A stretch of DNA of 64,000 bases from Glandiceps talaboti. Taxonomy: Eukaryota > Hemichordata > Enteropneusta > Spengelidae. Numbering within the stretch: the stretch's first letter is position 1; every line of letters starts with the position of its first letter. The notes beneath the pieces are model-generated. The model did no database searches and had not been told where the DNA came from. It saw only the letters and a program-made list of their open reading frames with translations. This document shows positions 1-11,600 of the stretch, piece after piece. Made by a program: the position numbers and the translations under genes. The stretch spans positions 4,353,201 to 4,417,200 of the forward strand of contig NC_135552.1 in NCBI RefSeq assembly GCF_964340395.1, in the 5' to 3' direction.

Positions 1-44
1 ACGAAGACGGTGAAAATAATGATAGTATTGTTATTATGCAGGTT

Positions 45-62
45 GGGGAGGGCAGGGAGGGG
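45..62 (+). other. Canonical G-quadruplex motif with very short loops
   Basis: Four G runs (45-48, 50-52, 55-57, 59-62) are separated by loops of 1, 2 and 1 bases (A, CA, A). This fits the usual rule of four runs of at least three G with loops of 1-7, and short loops are generally associated with stable structures. It stands out because the rest of the window is AT-rich and has no comparable G cluster. It lies about 315 bp outside the intact satellite array and 70 bp outside the decayed satellite fragment. Folding in the cell is inferred, not shown. Confidence 0.75.
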
Positions 63-89
63 AGAAGAGATTTAGAACAGCAGTCACAC

Positions 90-103
90 ATTCATTCATT
101 CAT
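90..103. repeat. Short ATTC microsatellite
   Basis: Three and a half copies of the tetranucleotide ATTC, directly readable. It is a minor simple repeat in the left flank with no visible link to the satellite monomer. Confidence 0.8.
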
Positions 104-130
104 ACTTAAAAAAGAAAAGAACAATAACAA

Positions 131-312
131 TTCATGAACTTTTAATAATCGCCTTCTTGGGTCTTCGTATACATTCCATCCTAAAGTGAAGAAATCAAAA
201 AAATAGTATGACAATTGAAATCTTATATATAACAACATTCATTCAAATTATAATAATTACCAATTTTGTAATATACTGCGGAATAGATAGCTTTAATAAA
301 CCAAAATGTCTA
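131..312 (+). repeat. Decayed, partial copy of the 415 bp satellite
   Basis: This region aligns with the second part of the monomer at much lower identity than any array unit. The match begins near TTCAT at 131, runs through GCC-TTCTTGGG (151-161, array: GCCATCTTGGG) and TTCCATCCTAAAGTGAA (174-190), and continues through CATTCA and TAATAATTAC (to 260). A weaker match continues through AATATACTGC and CCAAAATGT (about 270-310), which is the junction into the next monomer. The variant CTAAAGTGAA at 181-190 is also found in edge unit 3 (1453-1463) but was not noticed elsewhere, linking the fragment to the array edge. The orientation is the same as the array. It is best read as an old outlying unit that escaped homogenisation. 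The part after 260 is less certain. Confidence 0.7.
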
Positions 313-376
313 ACATCTGATATTCCACTAGTGTTCTTTATACCATGACAGTGCATAGTTACTCTCAAGGTAACAA
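313..376. other. Unassigned spacer between decayed fragment and array
   Basis: About 64 bp with no convincing match to the monomer and no ORF. It may be satellite decayed beyond recognition by eye, or a small insertion at the array edge. The array resumes abruptly at ATCTCCAAAATG (377). Confidence 0.5.
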
Positions 377-1206
377 ATCTCCAAAATGTTTCTTCATTCA
401 GCTACAATCTACTTGTGACATAAGGTTGTCACTGCTTCTCATGTGCTTAGTACTGACGAAAGACTCTTTAGATAAATTGTACTGTCCATTCCTAAAAGAA
501 AACAACTTTGGGTAAAAAACCTAATGGCCATTTTCAGTAATTCTACAATTCCAAATGTTCACTTACTTCTTTCACTTCTGATTGGCTGTCTGAGGTTCAT
601 CTGGCCTCTATTTTCGTGCCATCTTGGGTGGCCTTGGAGTTCCATCCTGAGAGGAATGAAACAAACAGTACAGTATAATCTTATTGAAGCAATGATATAA
701 CAGTCATTCATATTCTAATATTTATTCTTAAGTTGCCGCTACTCAGAATGACCTTTTTGAAAAATATTACTGCCAATAATATAATTATTCTAATCTCCAA
801 AATATTTCTTCATTCAGCTACAATCTACTTGTGACATAAGGTTGTCACTGCTTGTCATGTGCTTAGTACTGACGAAAGAGTCTTTAGATAACTTGTACTT
901 TCCATTGCTAAAAGAAAACAACTTTGGGCAAAAAACCTAATGGCCATTTTCAGTAATTTTACAATTCCAAATGTTCACTTACTTCTTTCACTTCTGATTG
1001 GCTGTCTGATGTTCATCTGCCCTCTATTTTCGTGCCATCTTGGGTGGCCTTGGGGATCCATCCTGAAAGGAATGAATCAAACAGTACAGTATAATCTTAT
1101 TGAAGCAATGAAATAACAGTCATTCAGATTCTAATATTTACTCTTAAGTTGCCGCTACTCAAAATGACCTTTTTGAAAAATATTACTGCCAATAATATAA
1201 TTATGC
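377..1206 (+). repeat. Edge monomers 1 and 2 of the array
   Basis: These are the outermost full-length units at the left boundary (377-790 and 791-1206). Unit 1 carries many private changes: GAGG instead of GATG in the conserved core, TGGCC instead of TGCCC, GAGTTCC instead of GGATCC, GAGAGGAATGAAAC instead of GAAAGGAATGAATC, and GATATAAC near the ORF end. Unit 2 is already close to the array consensus. A single boundary unit with excess private change is the usual picture where unequal exchange homogenises the interior better than the edge. Confidence 0.85.
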
Positions 1207-1596
1207 TAATCTCCAAAATGTTTCTTCATTCTGCTACAATCTATTTGTGACATAAGTTTGTCACTGCTTGTCATGTGCTTAGTACTGACGAAAGACTCTT
1301 TAGATAAATTGTACTTTCCATTGCTAAAGGAAAACAAGTTTGGGTAAAAAACCTAATGGCCATTTTCACTTACTTCTTTCACTTCTGATTGGCAGTCTGA
1401 TGTTCATCTGCCCTCTATTTTCGTGCCATCTTGGGTGGCCTTGGGGTTCCATCCTAAAGTGAATAAATTAAACAGTATAGTATAATCTTATTGAAGCAAT
1501 GAAATAACAGTCATTCAGATTCTAATATTTACTCTTACGTTGCCGCTACTCACAATGACCTTTTTGAAAATATTACTGCCAATAATATAATTATGC
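1207..1596 (+). repeat. Edge monomer 3 with 25 bp deletion
   Basis: This unit is 390 bp long. About 25 bp are missing after position 1367 or so: the sequence passes from CCATTTTCA straight to CTTACTTC, losing the segment that normally holds AATTTTACAATTCC and AAATGTTCA. The deletion shifts the frame of the 58-codon ORF and removes part of the otherwise conserved core. The short CA/TTCA identity at both ends suggests simple replication slippage or end joining. The unit also has GGTTCC in place of GGATCC and the CTAAAGTGAA variant shared with the decayed fragment at 181-190. Confidence 0.85.
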
Positions 1597-2106
1597 TAAT
1601 CTCTAAAATGTTTCTTCATTCAGCTACAATCTACTTATGACATAAGTTTGTTACTGCTTGCCATGTGCTTAGTACTGACGAAAGACTCTTTAGATAACTT
1701 GTACTTTCCATTGCTCAAGGAAAACAAGTTTGGGCAAAAAACCTAATGGCCATTTTCAGTAATTTTACAATTCCAAATGTTCACTTACTTCTTTCACTTC
1801 TGATTGGCTGTCTGATGTTCATCTGCCCTCTATTTTCGTGCCATCTTGGGTGGCCTTGGGGATCCATCCTTAAAGGAATGAATCAAACAGCACAGTATAA
1901 TCTTATTGAAGCAATGAAATAACAGTCATTCAGATTCTAATATTTACTCTTAAGTTGCCACTACTCACAATGACTTTTTTGAAAAATATTACTGCCAATA
2001 ATATAATAATATATAATATATACTTTATTATCCAATACAATGGAAATTTGCCTTCGGCACCAGGCTACAATGACAATAACGACAAAAACAACTTATATAA
2101 TTATTC
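1597..2106 (+). repeat. Edge monomer 4, enlarged by an insertion
   Basis: This unit is 510 bp long against the usual 416. The extra 94 bp are at 2007-2100, near the end of the unit, between the TACTGCCAATAAT landmark and TTATTCTAATCTCC. The rest is ordinary satellite with an intact 58-codon frame and a GGATCC site. Confidence 0.9.
2007..2100. mobile_element. 94 bp insertion in monomer 4, possible small element
   Basis: A segment found in no other monomer here. The 6 bp ATATAA sits just before it (2001-2006) and again at its end (2095-2100), which looks like a target-site duplication but could also be chance in AT-rich DNA. The insert starts with an AT-only stretch (TAATATATAATATATAC) and then contains less AT-rich sequence with CCTTCGGCACCAGG at 2051-2064. 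I see no terminal inverted repeats, poly-A tail or coding capacity. It could be a fragment of a short non-autonomous transposon, or filler DNA from break repair. I do not recognise its family. Confidence 0.4.
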
Positions 2107-5009
2107 TAATCTCCAAAATGTTTCTTCATTCAGCTACAATCTACTTGTGTCATAAGTTTGTCACTGCTTGTCATGTGCTAAGTACTGACGAAAGAGTCTT
2201 TAGATAACTTGTACTTTCCATTGCTAAAAGAAAACAACTTTGGGTAAAAAACCTAATGGCCATTTTCAGTAATTTTACAATTCCAAATGTTCACTTACTT
2301 CTTTCATTTATGATTGGCTTTCTGATGTTCATCTGCCCTCTATTTTCGTGCCATCTTGGGTGGCCTTGGGGATCCATCCTGAAAGGAATGAATCAAACAG
2401 TACAGTATAATCTTATTGAAGCAATGAAATAACAGTCATTCAGCTTCTAATATTTACTCTTAAGTTGCCGCTACTCATAATGACCTTTTTGAAAAATATT
2501 ACTGCCAATAATATAATTATGCTAATCTCCAAAATGTTTCTTCATTCAGCTACAATCTACTTGTGACATAAGGTTGTCAATGCTTGTGATGTGCTTAGTA
2601 CTGACGAAAGACTCTTTAGATAACTTGTACTTTCCTTTGCTAAAAGAAAACAACTTTGGGCAAAAAAACTTATGGCCATTTTCAGTAATTTTACAATTCC
2701 AAATGTTCACTTACTTCTTTCACTTCTGATTGGCTGTCTGATGTTCATCTGCCCTCTATTTTCGTGCCATCTTGGGTAGCCTTGGGGATCCATCCTGAAA
2801 GGAATGAATCAAACAGTACAGTATAATCTTATTGAAGCAATGAAATAACAGTCATTCAGATTCTGATATTTACTCTTAAGTTGCCGCTACTCACAATGAC
2901 CTTTCTGAAAAATATTACTGCCAATAATATAATTATTCTAATCTCCAAAATGTTTCTTCATTCAGCTACAATCTACTTGTGACATAAGTTTGTCACTGCT
3001 TGTCATATGCTTAGTACTGACGAAAGACTCTTTAGATAACTTGTACTTTCCATTGCTAAAAGAAAACAACTTTGGGCAAAAAACATAATGGCTATTTTCA
3101 GTAATTTTATAATTCCAAATGTTCACTTACTTCTTTCACTTCTGATTGGCTTTCTGATGTTCATCTGCCCTCTATTTTCGTGCCATCTTGGGTGGCCTTG
3201 GGGATCCATCCTGAAAGGAATGAATCAAACAGTACAGTATAATCTTATTGAAGCAATAATATAACAGTCATTCAGATTCTAATATTTACTCTTAAGTTGC
3301 CGCTACTCACAATGACATTTTTGAAAAATATTACTGCCAATAATATAATTATGCTAATCTCCAAAATGTTTCTTCATTCAGCTACAATCTATTTGTGACA
3401 TAAGTTTGTCACTGCTTGTCATGTGCTTAGTACTGACGAAAGACTCTTTAGATAACTTGTACTTTCCATTGCTAAAAGAAAACAACTTTGGGCAAAAACC
3501 TAATGGCCATTTTCAGTAATTTTACAATTCCAAATGTTCACTTACTTCTTTCACTTCTGATTGGCTGTCTGATGCTCATCTGCCCTCTATTTTCGTGCCA
3601 TCTTGGGTGGCCTTGGGGATCCATCCTAAAAGGAATGAATCAAACAGTACAGTATAATCTTATTGAAACAATGAAATAACAGTCATTCAGATTCTAATAT
3701 TTACTCTTAAGTTGCCGCTACTCAAAATGACCTTTTTGAAAAATATTACTGCCAATAATCTCATTATGCTAATCTCCAAAATGTTTCTTCATTCAGCTAC
3801 AATCTATTTGTGATATAAGTTTGTCACTGCTTGTCATGTGCTTAGTACTGACGAAAGACTCTTTAGATAAATTGTACTTTCCATTGCTAAATGAAAACAA
3901 GTTTGGGTAAAAAACCTAATGGCCATTTTCAGTAATTTTACAATTCCAAATGTTCACTTACTTCTTTCACTTCTGATTGGCTTTCTGATGTTCATCTGCC
4001 CTCTATTTTCGTGCCATCTTGGGTGGCCTTGGGGATCCATCCTAAAAGGAATGAATCAAACAGTACAGTATAATCTTATTGAAAAAATGAAATAACAGTC
4101 ATTCAGATTCTAATATTTACTCTTAAGTTGCCGCTACTCACAATGACCTTTTTGAAAAATATTACTGCCAATAATCTCATTATGCTAATCTCCACAAAGT
4201 TTCTTCATTTAGCTACAATCTATTTGTGACATAAGTTTGTCAGTGCTTGTCATGTACTTAGTACTGACGAAAGACTCTTTAGATAAATTGTACTTTCCAT
4301 TGCTAAAGGAAAACAAGTTTAGGTAAAAAACCTAATGGCCATTTTCAGTAATTTTACAATTCCATATGTTCACGTACTTCTTTCACTTCTGATTGGCTGT
4401 CTGGTGTTCATCTGCCCTCTATTTTCGTGCCATCTTGGGTGGCCTTGGGGATCCATCCTGAAAGGAATGAATCAAACAGTACAGTATAATCTTACTGAAG
4501 CAATGAAATAACAGTCATTCAGATTCTAATATTTAATCTTAAGTTGCCGCTACTCACAATGACCTTTTTGAAAAATATTACTGCCAATAATATAATTATT
4601 CTAATCTCCAAAATGTTTCTTCATTCAGCTACAATCTACTTGTGACATAAGGTTGGCACTGCTTGTCAGGTGCTTATACTGACGAAAGACTCTTGAGATA
4701 ACTTGTACTTTCCATTGCTAAAAGAAAACAACTTTGGGCAAAAAACCTAATGGCCATTTTCAGTAATTTTACAATTCCATATGTTCACTTACTTCTTTCA
4801 CTTCTCATTGGCTGTCTGATGTTCATCTGCCCTCTATTTTCGTGCCATCTTGGGTGGCCTTGGGGATCCATCCTAAAAGGAATGAATCAAACAGTACAGT
4901 ATAATCTTATTGAAGCAATGAAATAACAGTCATTCAGATTCTAATATTTACTCTTGAGTTGCCGCTACTCACAATGACCTTTTTGAAAAATATTACTGCC
5001 AATAATATA

Positions 5010-7420
5010 ATTATTCTAATCTCCAAAATGTTTCTTCATTCAGCTACAATCTACTTGTGACATAAGTTTGTCACTGCTTGTCATATGCTTAGTACTGACG
5101 AAAGACTCTTTAGATAACTTGTACTTTCCATTGCTAAAAGAAAACAACTTTGGGCAAAAAACATAATGGCTATTTTCAGTAATTTTACAATTCCAAATGT
5201 TCACTTACTTCTTTCACTTCTGATTGGCTTTCTGATGTTCATCTGCCCTCTATTTTCGTGCCATCTTGGGTGGCCTTGGGGATCCCTCCTGAAAGGAATG
5301 AATCAAACAGTACAGTATAATCTTATTGAAGCAATAATATAACAGTCATTCAGATTCTAATAATTACTCTTAAGTTGCCGCTACTCACAATGACCTTTTT
5401 GAAAAATATTACTGCCAATAATCTCATTATGCTAATCTCCACAATGTTTCTTCATTTAGCTACAATCTATTTGTGACATAAGTTTGTCAGTGCTTGTCAG
5501 GTGCTTATACTGACGAAAGACTCTTGAGATAACTTGTACTTTCCATTGCTAAAAGAAAACAACTTTGGGCAAAAAACCTAATGGCCATTTTCAGTAATTT
5601 TACAATTCCATATGTTCACTTACTTCTTTCACTTCTGATTGGCTGTCTGATGTTCATCTGCCCTCTATTTTCGTGCCATCTTGGGTGGCCTTGGGGATCC
5701 ATCCTAAAAGGAATGAATCAAACAGTACAGTATAATCTTATTGAAGCAATGAAATAAGTCATTCAGATTCTAATATTTACTCTTGAGTTGCCGCTACTCA
5801 GTATGACCTTTTTGAAAAATATTACTGCCAATAATCTCATTATGCTAATCTCCACAATGTTTCTTCATTTAGCTACAATCTATTTGTGACATAAGTTTGT
5901 CAGTGCTTGTCATGTGCTTAGTACTGACGAAAGACTCTTTAGATAAATTGTACTTTCCATTGCTAAAAGAAAACAACTTTGGGCAAAAACCTAATGGCCA
6001 TTTTCAGTAATTTTACAATTCCAAATGTTCACTTACTTCTTTCACTTCTGATTGGCTGTCTGATGTTCATCTGCCCTCTATTTTCGTGCCATCTTGGGTG
6101 GCCTTGGGGATCCATCCTAAAAGGAATGAATCAAATAGTACAGTATAATCTTATTGAAGCAATGAAATAACAGTCATTCAGATTCTGATATTTACTCTTA
6201 AGTTGCCGCTACTCACAATGACCTTTTTGAAAAATATTACTGCCAATATAATTATTCTAATCTCCAAAATGTTTCTTCATTCAGCTACAATCTACTTGTG
6301 ACATAAGTTTGTCACTGCTTGTCATATGCTTAGTACTGACGAAAGACTCTTTAGATAACTTGTACTTTCCATTGCTAAAAGAAAACAACTTTGGGCAAAA
6401 AACATAATGGCTATTTTCAGTAATTTTACAATTCCAAATGTTCACTTACTTCTTTCACTTCTGATTGACTTTCTGATGTTCATCTGCCCTCTATTTTCGT
6501 GCCATCTTGGGTGGCCTTGGGGATCCCTCCTGAAAGGAATGAATCAAACAGTACAGTATAATCTTATTGAAGCAATAATATAACAGTCATTCAGATTCTA
6601 ATATTTACTCTTAAGTTGCCGCTACTCACAATGACATTTTTGAAAAATATTACTGCCAATAATATAATTATGCTAATCTCCAAAATGTTTCTTCATTCAG
6701 CTACAATCTATTTGTGACATAAGTTTGTCACTGCTTGTCATGTGCTTAGTACTGACGAAAGACTCTTTAGATAACTTGTACTTTCCATTGCTAAAGGAAA
6801 ACAAGTTTGGGTAAAAAACCTAATGGCCATTTTCAGTAATTTTACAATTCCAAATGTTCACTTACTTCTTTCACTTCTGATTGGCTGTCTGGTGTTCATC
6901 TGCCCTCTATTTTCGTGCCATCTTGGGTGGCCTTGGGGATCCATCCTAAAAGGAATGAATCAAACAGTACAGTATAATCTTATTGAAACAATGAAATAAC
7001 AGTCATTCAGATTCTAATATTTACTCTTGAGTTGCCGCTACTCAGTATGACCTTTTTGAAAAATATTACTGCCAATAATCTCATTATGCTAATCTCCACA
7101 ATGTTTCTTCATTTAGCTACAATCTATTTGTGACATAAGTTTGTCAGTGCTTGTCATGTGCTTAGTACTGACGAAAGACTCTTTAGATAAATTGTACTTT
7201 CCATTGCTAAAAGAAAACAACTTTGGGCAAAAACCTAATGGCCATTTTCAGTAATTTTACAATTCCAAATGTTCACTTACTTCTTTCACTTCTGATTGGC
7301 TGTCTGATGTTCATCTGCCCTCTATTTTCGTGCCATCTTGGGTGGCCTTGGGGATCCATCCTAAAAGGAATTAATCAAACAGTACAGTATAATCTTATTG
7401 AAACAATGAAATAACAGTCA
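5010..7420 (+). repeat. Three-monomer duplication, offset about 1,241-1,244 bp
   Basis: Rare variants recur at a three-monomer spacing. TCATATGCTT is at 5081 and 6322, GATCCCTCC at 5281 and 6522, and CTCAGTATGACC near 5797 and 7042. The offset changes from 1,241 to 1,244 because ACA is missing before GTCATTCAG near 5756. The middle unit of the two triplets differs (5.36-5.76 against 6.60-7.00 kb), so the original duplication has since been overwritten there, probably by gene conversion. Confidence 0.65.
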
Positions 7421-8689
7421 TTCAGATTCTAATATTTACTCTTAAGTTGCCACTACTCACAATGACCTTTTTGAAAAATATTACTGCCAATAATATAATT
7501 ATGCTAATCTCCAAAATGTTTCTTCATTCAGCTACAATCTACTTGTGACATAAGTCTGTCACTGCTTGTGATGTGCTTAGTACTGACGAAAGACTCTTTA
7601 GATAACTTGTACTTTCCATTGCTAAAAGAAAACAACTTTGGGCAAAAAACCTAATGGCCATCTTCAGTAATTTTACAATTCCAAATGTTCACTTACTTCT
7701 TTCACTTCTGATTGGCTGTCTGATGTTCATCTGCCCTCTATTTTCGTGCCATCTTGGGTGGCCTTGGGGAGCCATCCTAAAAGGAATAAATCAAACAGTA
7801 CAGTATAATCTTATTGAAGCAATGAAATAACAGTCATTCAGATTCTAATATTTACTCTTAAGTTGCCGCTACTCACAATGACCTTTTTGAAAAATATTAC
7901 TGCCAATAATATAATTATGCTAATCTCCAAAATGTTTCTTCATTCAGCTACAATCTACTTGTGACATAAGGTTGGCACTGCTTGTCAGGTGTTTATACTG
8001 ACGAAAGACTATTGAGATAACTTGTACTTTCCATTGCTAAAAGAAAACAACTTTCGGCAAAAAACCTCATGGCCATTTTCAGTAATTTTACAATTCCAAA
8101 TGTTCACTTACTTCTTTCACTTCTCATTGGCTGTCTGATGTTCATCTGCCCTCTATTTTCGTGCCATCTTGGGTGGCCTTGGGGATCCATCCTAAAAGGA
8201 ATGAATCAAACAGTACAGTATAATCTTATTGAAACAATGAAATAACAGTCATTCAGATTCTAATATTTACTCTTAAGTTGCCACTACTCACAATGACCTT
8301 TTTCAAAAAATATTACTGCCAATAATCTCATTATGCTTATCTCCAAAATGTTTCTTCATTCAGCCACAATCTATTTGTGATATAAGTTTGTCACTGCTTG
8401 TCATGTGCTTAGTACTGACGAAAGACTCTTTAGATAAATTGAACTTTCCATTGCTAAAAGAAAACAACTTTGGGCAAAAAACCTAATGGCCATCTTCAGT
8501 AATTTTACAATTCCAAATGTTCACTTACTTCTTTCACTTCTGATTGGCTGTCTGGTGTTCATCTGCCCTCTATTTTCGTGCCATCTTGGGTGGCCTTGGG
8601 GATCCATCCTAAAAGGAATAAATCAAACAGTACAGTATAATCTTATTGAAGCAATGAAATAACAGTCATTCAGATTCTAATATTTACTC

Positions 8690-11600
8690 TTAAGTTGCCG
8701 CTACTCACAATGACCTTTTTGAAAAATATTACTGCCAATAAACTCATTATGCTAATCTCCAAAATGTTTCTTCATTCAGCTACAATCTATTTGTGACATA
8801 AGTTTGTCAGTGCTTGTCATGTGCTTAGTACTGACGAAAGACTCTTTAGATAAATTGTACTGTCCATTGCTAAAGGAAAACAAGTTTGGGTAAAAAACCT
8901 AAAGTCCATTTTCAGTAATTTTACAATTCCAAATGTTCACTTACTTCTTTCACTTCTGATTGGCTGTCTGGTGTTCATCTGCCCTCTATTTTCGTGCCAT
9001 CTTGGGTGGCCTTGGGGATCCATCCTGAAAGGAATGAATCAAACAGTACAGTATAATCTTATTGAAGCAATGAAATAACAGTCATTCAGATTCTAATATT
9101 TACTCTTAAGTTGCCGCTACTCACAATGACCTTTTTGAAAAATATTACTGCCAATAATATAATTATGATAATCTCCAAAATGTTTCTTCATTCAGCTACA
9201 ATCTACTTGTGACATAAGTCTGTCACTGCTTGTCATGTGTTTAGTACTGACGAAAGACTCTTTAGATAAATTGTACTTTCCATTGCTAAAGGAAAACAAG
9301 TTTGGGTAAAAAACCTAATGGCCATTTTCAGTAATTTTACAATTCCATATGTTCACTTACTTTTTTCACTTCTGATTGGCTGTCTGGTGTTCATCTGCCC
9401 TCTATTTTCGTGCCATCTTGGGTGGCCTTGGGGATCCATCCTGAAAGGAATGAATCAAACAGTACAGTATAATCTTATTAAAACAATGAAATAACAGTCA
9501 TTCAGATTCTAATATTTACTCTTAAGTTGCCACTACTCACAATGACCTTTTTGAAAAATATTACTGCCAATAACATAATTATGCTAATCTCCAAAATGTT
9601 TCTTCATTCAGCTACAATCTACTTGTGACATAAGTCTGTCACTGCTTGTGATGTGCTTAGTACTGACGAAAGACTCTTTAGATAACTTGTACTTTCCATT
9701 GCTAAAAGAAAACAACTTTGGGTAAAAAACCTAATGGCCATTTTCAGTAATTTTACAATTCCAAATGTTCACTTACTTCTTTCACTTCTGATTGGCTTTC
9801 TGATGTTCATCTGCCCTCTATTTTCGTGCCAGCTTGGGTGGCCTTGGGGATCAGTCCTAAAAGGAATAAATCAAACAGTACAGTATAATCCTATTGAAGC
9901 AATGAAATAACAGTCATTCAGATTCTAATATTTACTCTTAAGTTGCCGCTACTCACAATGACCTTTTTAAAAAATATTACTGCCAATAATCTCATTATGC
10001 TAATCTCCACAATGTTTCTTCATTTAGCTACAATCTATTTGTGACACAAGTTTGTCAGTGCTTGTCATGTGCTTAGTACTGACGAAAGACTCTTTAGATA
10101 AATTGTACTTTCCATTGCTAAAGGAAAACAAGTTTGGGTAAAAAACCTAATGGCCATTTTCAGTAATTTTACAATTCCAAATGTTCACTTACTTCTTTCA
10201 CTTCTGATTGGCTGTCTGGTGTTCATCTGCCCTCTATTTTCGTGCCATCTTGGGTGGCCTTGGGGATCCATCCTGAAAGGAATGAATCAAAAAGTACAGT
10301 ATAATCTTATTGAAGCAATGAAATAACAGTCATTCAGATTCTAATATTTACTCTTAAGTTGCCGCTACTCACAATGACCTTTTTGAAAAATATTACTGCC
10401 AATAATATAATTATTCTAATCTCCAAAATGTTTCTTCATTCAGCTACAATCTACTTGTGACATAAGGTTGGCACTGCTTGGCAGGTGCTTATACTGACGA
10501 AAGACTCTTTAGATAACTTGTACTGTCCATTGCTAAAAGAAAACAACTTTGGGCAAAAAACCTAATGGCCATTTTCAGTAATTTTACAATTCCAAATGTT
10601 CACTTACTTCTTTCACTTCTGATTGGCTGTCTGATGTTCATCTGCCCTCTATTTTCGTGCCATCTTGGGTGGCCTTGGGGATCCATCCTGAAAGGAATGA
10701 ATCAAACAGTACAGTATAATCTTATTGAAGCAATGAAATAACAGTCATTCAGATTCTAATATTTACTCTTAAGTTGCCGCTACTCACAATGACCTTTTTG
10801 AAAAATATTACTGCCAATAATCTCATTATGCTAATCTCCACAATGTTTCTTCATTTAGCTACAATCTACTTGTGACATAAGTTTGTCACTGCTTGTCAGG
10901 TGCTTAGTACTGACGAAAGACTCTTTAGATAACTTGTACTTTCCATTGCTAAAAGAAAACAACTTTGGGCAAAAACCTAATGGCCATTTTCAGTAATTTT
11001 ACAATTCCAAATGTTCACTTACTTCTTTCACTTCTGATTGGCTGTCTGATGTTCATCTGCCCTCTATTTTCGTGCCATCTTGGGTGGCCTTGGGGATCCA
11101 TCCTAAAAGGAATGAATCAAACAGTACAGTATAATCTTATTGAAGCAATGAAATAACAGTCATTCAGATTCTAATATTTACTCTTAAGTTGCCGCTACTC
11201 ACAATGACCTTTTTGAAAAATATTACTGCCAATAATATAATTATTCTAATCTCCAAAATGTTTCTTCATTCAGCTACAATCTAATTGTGACATAAGGTTG
11301 GCACTGCTTGTCAGGTGCTTATACTGACGAAAGACTGTTTAGATAACTTGTACTTTCCATTGCTAAAAGAAAACAACTTTGGGCAAAAACCTAATGGCCA
11401 TTTTCAGTAATTTTACAATTCCAAATGTTCACTTACTTCTTTCACTTCTGATTGGCTGTCTGGTGTTCTTCTGCCCCCATCTTGGGTGGCCTTGGGGATC
11501 CATCCTGAAAGGAATGAATCAAACAGTACAGTATAATCTTACTGAAGCAATGAAATAACAGTCATTCAGATTCTAATATTTACTCTTAAGTTGCCGCTAC

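Larger units (their letters stand above)
1..130. other. Left flank, non-satellite sequence without a gene
   Basis: This stretch shows no similarity by eye to the 415 bp monomer that fills the rest of the window. It starts AT-rich, passes through a purine-rich G-run segment (41-70) and a short ATTC microsatellite (90-103), and ends A-rich. I see no open reading frame of useful length on either strand and no recognisable RNA gene. It may be the edge of ordinary chromosomal sequence or another repeat; 130 bases are too few to tell. Confidence 0.6.

Noticed and set aside
1955-2155. 66-codon open frame running through the 94 bp insertion
   Set aside because: It starts at TTG, not ATG, and is formed from satellite sequence plus the AT-rich insert. 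Composition is low complexity, and no other unit has it.
3488-3679. 63-codon versions of the ORF here and at 5979, 7223, 10965, 12199, 13861 and 14276
   Set aside because: The extra five codons come from a TTG start made in-frame by one missing A in the A run before CCTAATGG. TTG is not a normal eukaryotic start. These are the same 58-codon frame as in the other units.
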